Below are positions 8,301 to 11,841 of a DNA stretch of 11,841 nucleotides, in pieces. The stretch lies in NCBI GenBank assembly GCA_011524575.1, contig WTKB01000235.1, forward strand, positions 1-11,841, in the 5' to 3' direction. Position 1 is the first letter of the stretch, and each line of letters begins with the position of its first letter. Source of the stretch: Aquimarina sp. Its GTDB lineage: Bacteria > Bacteroidota > Bacteroidia > Flavobacteriales > Flavobacteriaceae. A program made the translations under genes and the position numbers. Below the pieces are notes generated by a model that did no database searches, had not been told where the DNA came from, and was given only the letters and a program-made list of their open reading frames with translations.

Positions 8301-11300
8301 TTATTAGAAGGTGCTTATAAAGCTGAGGTTTGGGTGAAAGATACGAACGGAAAATACGAGCTAACGGGTAAACGTATTTTTTATAAAGACGCATTAGGGC
8401 AGATACGGTTTGAAAAGTTAAATGCTTCGGGTTTATCGTATCAAATATCTTATAATAGAAACGATTCATGTGAACTGAACCTTAACTTTGATGTCCCAAA
8501 ATACAATGAATCGTTACCTATTACCGTGCGTGTTTATGAACAGCAAAAATTACTAAATCGTAGTGAATTTTTGTTGGACACGGGCAAGCAACATAAATTT
8601 TTGGAGTTGCCAAGTATGGATATTAATGGACTAGATTCCTATAAACGTACCGTGGTTATTTCTTATCAAAAACACGATCAGTTTTTTACACACCAAGAAG
8701 TATTGGATTATACTCCTGTACGTTCACATTTAGAATGGCAGGTTAAATCTATTGAAAAATCTATGCTTCCAAATAGCCCTCAAACATGGCGTTTTGAACT
8801 TAGAGACACACTCATGGGAAAGCCAATTACAAAAGGTGTTGAAGCTCTGGTAAGTATGTATGATGCCTCTTTGGATACTTTTGCAAAATCTAGTTGGAAT
8901 ACACAATTATCTATCTATAAAAACAGGGCAAATACCCCTTTACCTAAGTGGATTAATAATACTTCTTATCGTAGTTTAAGCTCCAGTTATCACAAGCCTT
9001 ATTTGTCAGTAAAATATTTGCAAGCACCTAAGTTTAATGATTTCGGTTTGCAAGTCGAAGCTCATGCTTACAGGGGTTTTGGTCATGCACCTGTAATGAT
9101 GATGTCTCGATCGATGCCTAAAAGTGCCCCACAACTGAGTAGGGAATCAAAAAGTATTAGGGCAAAGTCAGCCAGTACTTTTAGCGAAGAGGCTGCTCCA
9201 GAAATGCTTACAGATAGTAGTGAGGTGGTTACAACTGAAAAAGAATCTTCTTTACAGGAGGAAATAAATGCTGTGGATTTACGATCTGATTTTAAACAAA
9301 CAGCTTTTTTTAGTCCGAATATTACTCCAAATAAATCAGGTGAATTTATAGTAAAGTTTACGGCTCCTCAATCGCTCTCTCGTTGGAAATTTAGACTATT
9401 AGCTCATAATCAAGCAGTGCAAAGTGCTTATTATAGTGCAGATGATATAATCACTCAAAAGCCTTTGAGTATTACCACCAATACTCCTAGATTTTTTAGA
9501 GCTAAAGATAAATTGCGTTTTTCTGCAATTGTAAGTAATATGGAGTCTCGTACGTTGCAAGTACAGTCCCGTATTCGTTTTTTTGATCCTCAAAATCAGA
9601 AAGATATTACAGCTCTTGTAATGCCATCTCAAAATTTAAAAAATAAGGCGTTGTCGTTAGCTCCCAAGACGAGCAACACGGTACAATGGGCTATTGAAAT
9701 TCCTGAGCATTACCGTAATTTAGGGTATGTGATTTCTACCGAATCAGAAGGCTTTTCTGATGTTGTAAAAGAAGTTGTACCTGTACAAAGTAATAGGGTG
9801 CAAGTTACAGAAGCAACACCAATTTGGGTAAGAGGTAACAGTACCGAAGTATATGCTTCAAATGACCAAAAAACAGGCAAAGCAACAGAGAAAGCAACAG
9901 ACAGAGCAAATAATAGTAAGTATATTGAAAAAGTAGTTTTAGAATATACTCAAAACCCTAGTTGGCTGGCGTTAAAATCTTTACCGTATATACTTAGTTA
10001 TAACTCGGAGTGTAGTGAGCAGGTTTTTACCAGTTATTATGCTGCTATTTTGAGTGAACATCTTATAGGTTCAGATAAAAATATCGAGAAACAACTGGAA
10101 ACCTGGTATACTGTTAGAAATACGCCTGAAAATACAAATTTTAAAAGTCCATTATTTCAAAATAAGACCCTTAAAAATACAGCTATAGCCATTACTCCAT
10201 GGTTTTTAGAAGGGCTTTCTGAGACGCAAAAAAACGAGCAACTGGCTGTGTTATATAAAAATAAAGCGTTACAAAAGTCTTATCAAAAAGCTTTTGAAAA
10301 TCTTTTAAAGTTGCAAAATTCGGATGGAGGTTTTTCATGGTTTAAAAATGGAAAATCAAATGTATATATCACTCGTTATATTGTAACAGGAATTGCTCGT
10401 TTGCAACAATTAGGGGTAGTTTCTGATCCATCGAAATCTATGCGTGTACTTACTCAAAAAGCTTTAGATTTCTTAGATCTTGAACTCCAAGAGGATTTGG
10501 AAAATTACCGAAAATATCATTCAGATATTACGAGTTTTTATAAAAGTTCTCGGGTACTGGAATATGCTTTTATGCGTACTTATTTTAATGCGAAACATCC
10601 TATTCCAAAGGAATGTAATGTTATTATTAAAAAAGCAATGTTTTACCAAAAAGAAGTGCTGTCCCAGTTAACAATTAAAAATAAAGCACTTTTAGCCATG
10701 ACTTTATCAAGGTTAGAAGCAACCAGTGAGGCGAAACAGCTATTAGAAAATTTATTACAAAGTGCAGTAGTCTCTAAGGAAAATGGCAGGTATTGGAAAG
10801 CTAATAAATACCGTTTAGGTACGGATGCTTTCGGTGTACAAACTCAGGCTTTACTCATAGAAGCCTATCAGTTGTTAGGTTTTCCAGAAGATATAATAGC
10901 TAGTTTAAAAGTGTACTTGCTTAAAAGTAAGCAAAATGGACGTTGGAGCAGCTCTATAGCTACAGCCAATGCCTGTTATGCCCTGTTGTCAGGTGGAGCA
11001 AATTCTTGGCTGCTAACAGCACCAGAAACACAGCTGCAAATAGGTAATACCATATTATTAAATACCCATAGTAAAAATAAAAATACCACAAATAACCCTT
11101 CAGGCTATTTTAGTAAAGTTTGGGAGGTAAATAGTAAAGATATAGCTCAGATGCCAAGTGGTGATCTTAAGATTACTAATAATTCTAAAGTCACAGGTTT
11201 TGGGGGGTATTATGTACAATATACTCAGGATTTGGAGGCTATTACTACAGATGATACCAAAGCTTTAACGATTACTAAAGAAATCTATAAAAAACAACCG

Positions 11301-11693
11301 ATGAAAAATACTTCGGGTGCTAGTTTGCAGTTGATTACGAAACAATCTAGTGTACAATTAGGTGAGAAATTAACGGTACGTTTATTACTTAAAACCCAAG
11401 AAGATTTGGAGTTTGTACACATCACAGATAGTGGAGCAGGTTGTTTTACTCCCGTAAAAATCATGTCGGGTTACGATTATAAAGAAGCTGTAAGTTATTA
11501 CCAAACGCAAAAAAAATTCACTAAAGACTTTTTTGTTGATTTTTTACCAAAAGGCTATTATGTATTTGAATATGATGTGTTTGTAACTCAAGAAGGGCAT
11601 TTTAATACAGGTATAGCCAAGGTGCAGAGTATGTATGCTCCACAGTTTCAAAATCATTCGGAGTCGATGGAAATAGAGGTTATGAAGTTTTGA
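5352..11693 (+). CDS. Alpha-2-macroglobulin family protein with thioester motif, secreted
   Basis: A 2113-residue protein of the bacterial alpha-2-macroglobulin family, which traps proteases and is thought to protect the cell envelope. The signal peptide (MWILRFNFYLVVGILFCVG) is likely cut after Ala23 (AGA|QS); there is no lipobox, so it should be periplasmic or secreted rather than lipid-anchored. Order of regions: helical N-terminal part (about 30-550); macroglobulin domains including DRGIYKLGDEIHFK (622 on) and YQKPNFEVVF (728 on); a domain with VSMYDASLDTF (1167 on); a Ser/Met/charged low-complexity stretch (about 1241-1312); the A2M signature around TAFFSPNI (1318 on) and APQSLSRWKFRLLAHN; the thioester CSEQ (Cys1554–Gln1557); an alpha-toroid with DGGFSWFKNG (1658 on); and a C-terminal receptor-binding-like domain with SGYDYKEAVSYYQ and PKGYYVFEYDV. 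A small tandem 12-nt duplication lies in a linker at 9879-9902. ATG 5352 gives the signal peptide. Confidence 0.93.
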   Translation: MWILRFNFYLVVGILFCVGSAGAQSVNFPVLWKEVLHLEKQGKLQEALSKVVYIQENAQDTAHQNQWIKTKLYQWKYHQTVSELATSKLFQELDQALENVQQIPAKNILYLYKAQLLEQYLSTHFWKISNRSSMQDAKPSLPTTDTNTNATNTYDFRLWDLKTFIVTLDGLYQNALKHPELLAMLPLDEVSVLLTDYDKELLFTTPSVLEVIATKALAFYQNQRNELSPLKPDSSAIPPFLVPKFTVSRLEAIPQDTLFFNKSMQIFGLVEYIQHQKKATHSSVLHWQLKRLSVASKQLPNTTSKQLGRLETHLKALENLEESYANITNTTTILPPLWIEKAQLLHQLSEIKDSNGHYKYKNYKNKALNWCEKVLLSDDASQHLKNKTQNLKQQILTKSLSWQTQDFYLPHQKHLAKVTYKNCSDFTLKVYKVPTTFRLEDFPYSNRDKAIKKYLSKKKPTLVENYELPKTLDYNTTSTEVIVPQLALGHYVFCISAVNSKSDFKYQLVRVTNIAVQKNNTTGKIVYQISHRNTGVPLKNTTVKYSLFKGYGKNKKTNTLNFTTDHKGYFDVIPPKAYRYAQTELLIAYQKDSLFLEDYVQYRNQSVNKQLKIQRKSLLFLDRGIYKLGDEIHFKTLSFSKTSSKQSTLQMCASQNLVVVCKNPAGKEVYKKTFTTSSLGSSFGSFQLPKEGLNGNYRITAYFENNTSEKIKNISEQRAFLNFRVEAYQKPNFEVVFDALEKEQYLPNTSISLSGKVKSYAGTIVSGAKIRYAITKQTYRYGFGYSRLPKSERQVVATGMTTAEESGAFSFDFKSLAMADTSIKENGFNNVIDFYKVSLSATSASGETHKASKMLKVSNKEVFSQIEIEAAPPHLLEVSRNTKTSAPVKINVTHRNCNQHKVNATGKLKLYRLKMPDTYLLPRPWAAPMQALLSQKDFDKNFPHIPYNDTVNNPAFWEEEKEVLVDSFTNSYENTTTLSNIQKLLEGAYKAEVWVKDTNGKYELTGKRIFYKDALGQIRFEKLNASGLSYQISYNRNDSCELNLNFDVPKYNESLPITVRVYEQQKLLNRSEFLLDTGKQHKFLELPSMDINGLDSYKRTVVISYQKHDQFFTHQEVLDYTPVRSHLEWQVKSIEKSMLPNSPQTWRFELRDTLMGKPITKGVEALVSMYDASLDTFAKSSWNTQLSIYKNRANTPLPKWINNTSYRSLSSSYHKPYLSVKYLQAPKFNDFGLQVEAHAYRGFGHAPVMMMSRSMPKSAPQLSRESKSIRAKSASTFSEEAAPEMLTDSSEVVTTEKESSLQEEINAVDLRSDFKQTAFFSPNITPNKSGEFIVKFTAPQSLSRWKFRLLAHNQAVQSAYYSADDIITQKPLSITTNTPRFFRAKDKLRFSAIVSNMESRTLQVQSRIRFFDPQNQKDITALVMPSQNLKNKALSLAPKTSNTVQWAIEIPEHYRNLGYVISTESEGFSDVVKEVVPVQSNRVQVTEATPIWVRGNSTEVYASNDQKTGKATEKATDRANNSKYIEKVVLEYTQNPSWLALKSLPYILSYNSECSEQVFTSYYAAILSEHLIGSDKNIEKQLETWYTVRNTPENTNFKSPLFQNKTLKNTAIAITPWFLEGLSETQKNEQLAVLYKNKALQKSYQKAFENLLKLQNSDGGFSWFKNGKSNVYITRYIVTGIARLQQLGVVSDPSKSMRVLTQKALDFLDLELQEDLENYRKYHSDITSFYKSSRVLEYAFMRTYFNAKHPIPKECNVIIKKAMFYQKEVLSQLTIKNKALLAMTLSRLEATSEAKQLLENLLQSAVVSKENGRYWKANKYRLGTDAFGVQTQALLIEAYQLLGFPEDIIASLKVYLLKSKQNGRWSSSIATANACYALLSGGANSWLLTAPETQLQIGNTILLNTHSKNKNTTNNPSGYFSKVWEVNSKDIAQMPSGDLKITNNSKVTGFGGYYVQYTQDLEAITTDDTKALTITKEIYKKQPMKNTSGASLQLITKQSSVQLGEKLTVRLLLKTQEDLEFVHITDSGAGCFTPVKIMSGYDYKEAVSYYQTQKKFTKDFFVDFLPKGYYVFEYDVFVTQEGHFNTGIAKVQSMYAPQFQNHSESMEIEVMKF

Positions 11694-11762
11694 GATGATT
11701 AGTGTAATTTTATGGTGTAGTGGATAGCGTTTATTTGTTTTTAGTTGGATATAGATTAATTA

Positions 11763-11770
11763 TACTTTTG
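11763..11770 (+). promoter_or_regulatory. Weak candidate promoter, -7 box
   Basis: TACTTTTG matches TAnnTTTG perfectly, 70 nt after the alpha-2-macroglobulin stop. The nearest TTTG upstream (11734-11737) is 25 nt away, longer than the usual spacing. It would drive a gene beyond the window; the long repeat copy follows directly. The 11694-11762 stretch before it shows no convincing terminator hairpin. Confidence 0.2.
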
Positions 11771-11774
11771 AACG

Positions 11775-11841
11775 TTAAGAGCTTGTTTAAACTCCCTACT
11801 TCTTGTAATCCAAAATTTTAAGAACTTGGATCACTTTAAAA
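11775..11841. repeat. Dispersed palindromic repeat, copy 4, cut by window edge
   Basis: Starts TTAAGAGCTTGTTTAAA (family 14-mer at 11778-11791), then CTCCC, then 11797-11841, which matches 2282-2325 of copy 2 with about four differences including one single-base indel. This copy shows the left end that copy 2 lacks, while copy 2 shows the right end. Together they imply a full element of roughly 120 nt whose ends are inverted copies of TTAGAGCTTGTTTAAA. The element runs off the window. Confidence 0.75.

Noticed and set aside
9879..9902. Tandem 12-nt duplication (AAAGCAACAGAG / AAAGCAACAGAC) in the macroglobulin gene
   Set aside because: In-frame two-copy slippage in a variable linker; too small to suggest a programmed repeat or phase switch.
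5352..11693. Divergent TPR and macroglobulin genes as a new defence system
   Set aside because: Both belong to ordinary envelope protein families with no effector, nuclease or mobile-element context in the window.

Overview
The window is AT-rich chromosomal DNA that looks like a member of the Bacteroidota, most likely the Flavobacteriaceae. The grounds are a DUF5606 gene (a family known from Bacteroidota), ruvX–def–DUF5606 gene order, promoter-like boxes matching the Bacteroidota -7 consensus TAnnTTTG, start codons without an obvious Shine-Dalgarno sequence, and a very large Bacteroidota-type alpha-2-macroglobulin. The genus cannot be told from the sequence alone.

Positions 1-5297 are all on the minus strand. 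Read in transcription order they are: an exported TPR protein (5297-4731), a stand-alone degenerate Mur-ligase-like protein (4709-4146), an FMN nitroreductase (4086-3457), ruvX (3442-3017), peptide deformylase def (2985-2401), a DUF5606 protein (2208-1807) and CTP synthase pyrG (1588 to beyond position 1, C-terminus cut by the window edge). Short gaps from the TPR gene to def (14-59 nt) suggest one operon, driven by a perfect -7 box at 5317-5324. A 22-bp perfect hairpin at 1628-1685 ends this transcript and abuts a -7 box that probably starts pyrG. The set is mostly housekeeping: translation (def), DNA/rRNA processing (ruvX), nucleotide synthesis (pyrG), and redox.

Positions 5352-11693 hold a single divergent plus-strand gene for a 2113-residue secreted alpha-2-macroglobulin-family protein with an intact CxEQ thioester motif. 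It shares a 54-bp divergent promoter region with the TPR gene.

The main unexplained structure is a dispersed palindromic repeat family. The 14-mer AGAGCTTGTTTAAA occurs exactly four times (1754, 2334, 4147 on the minus strand, 11778), plus a one-mismatch inverted arm at 2369-2382. All copies are in intergenic DNA or overlap a stop codon. The two longest copies (2282-2383 and 11775 to the window edge) share about 45 nt of internal sequence and together outline an element of about 120 nt with nested inverted repeats.

The most interesting protein is the Mur-ligase-like one. It aligns, from memory of the family, to the central domain of Mpl/MurC ligases, but its P-loop and metal-binding residues are lost and it has no C-terminal domain. 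I see no phage, CRISPR, IS, tRNA or rRNA in the window, and no stretch over 300 bases lacks a gene.
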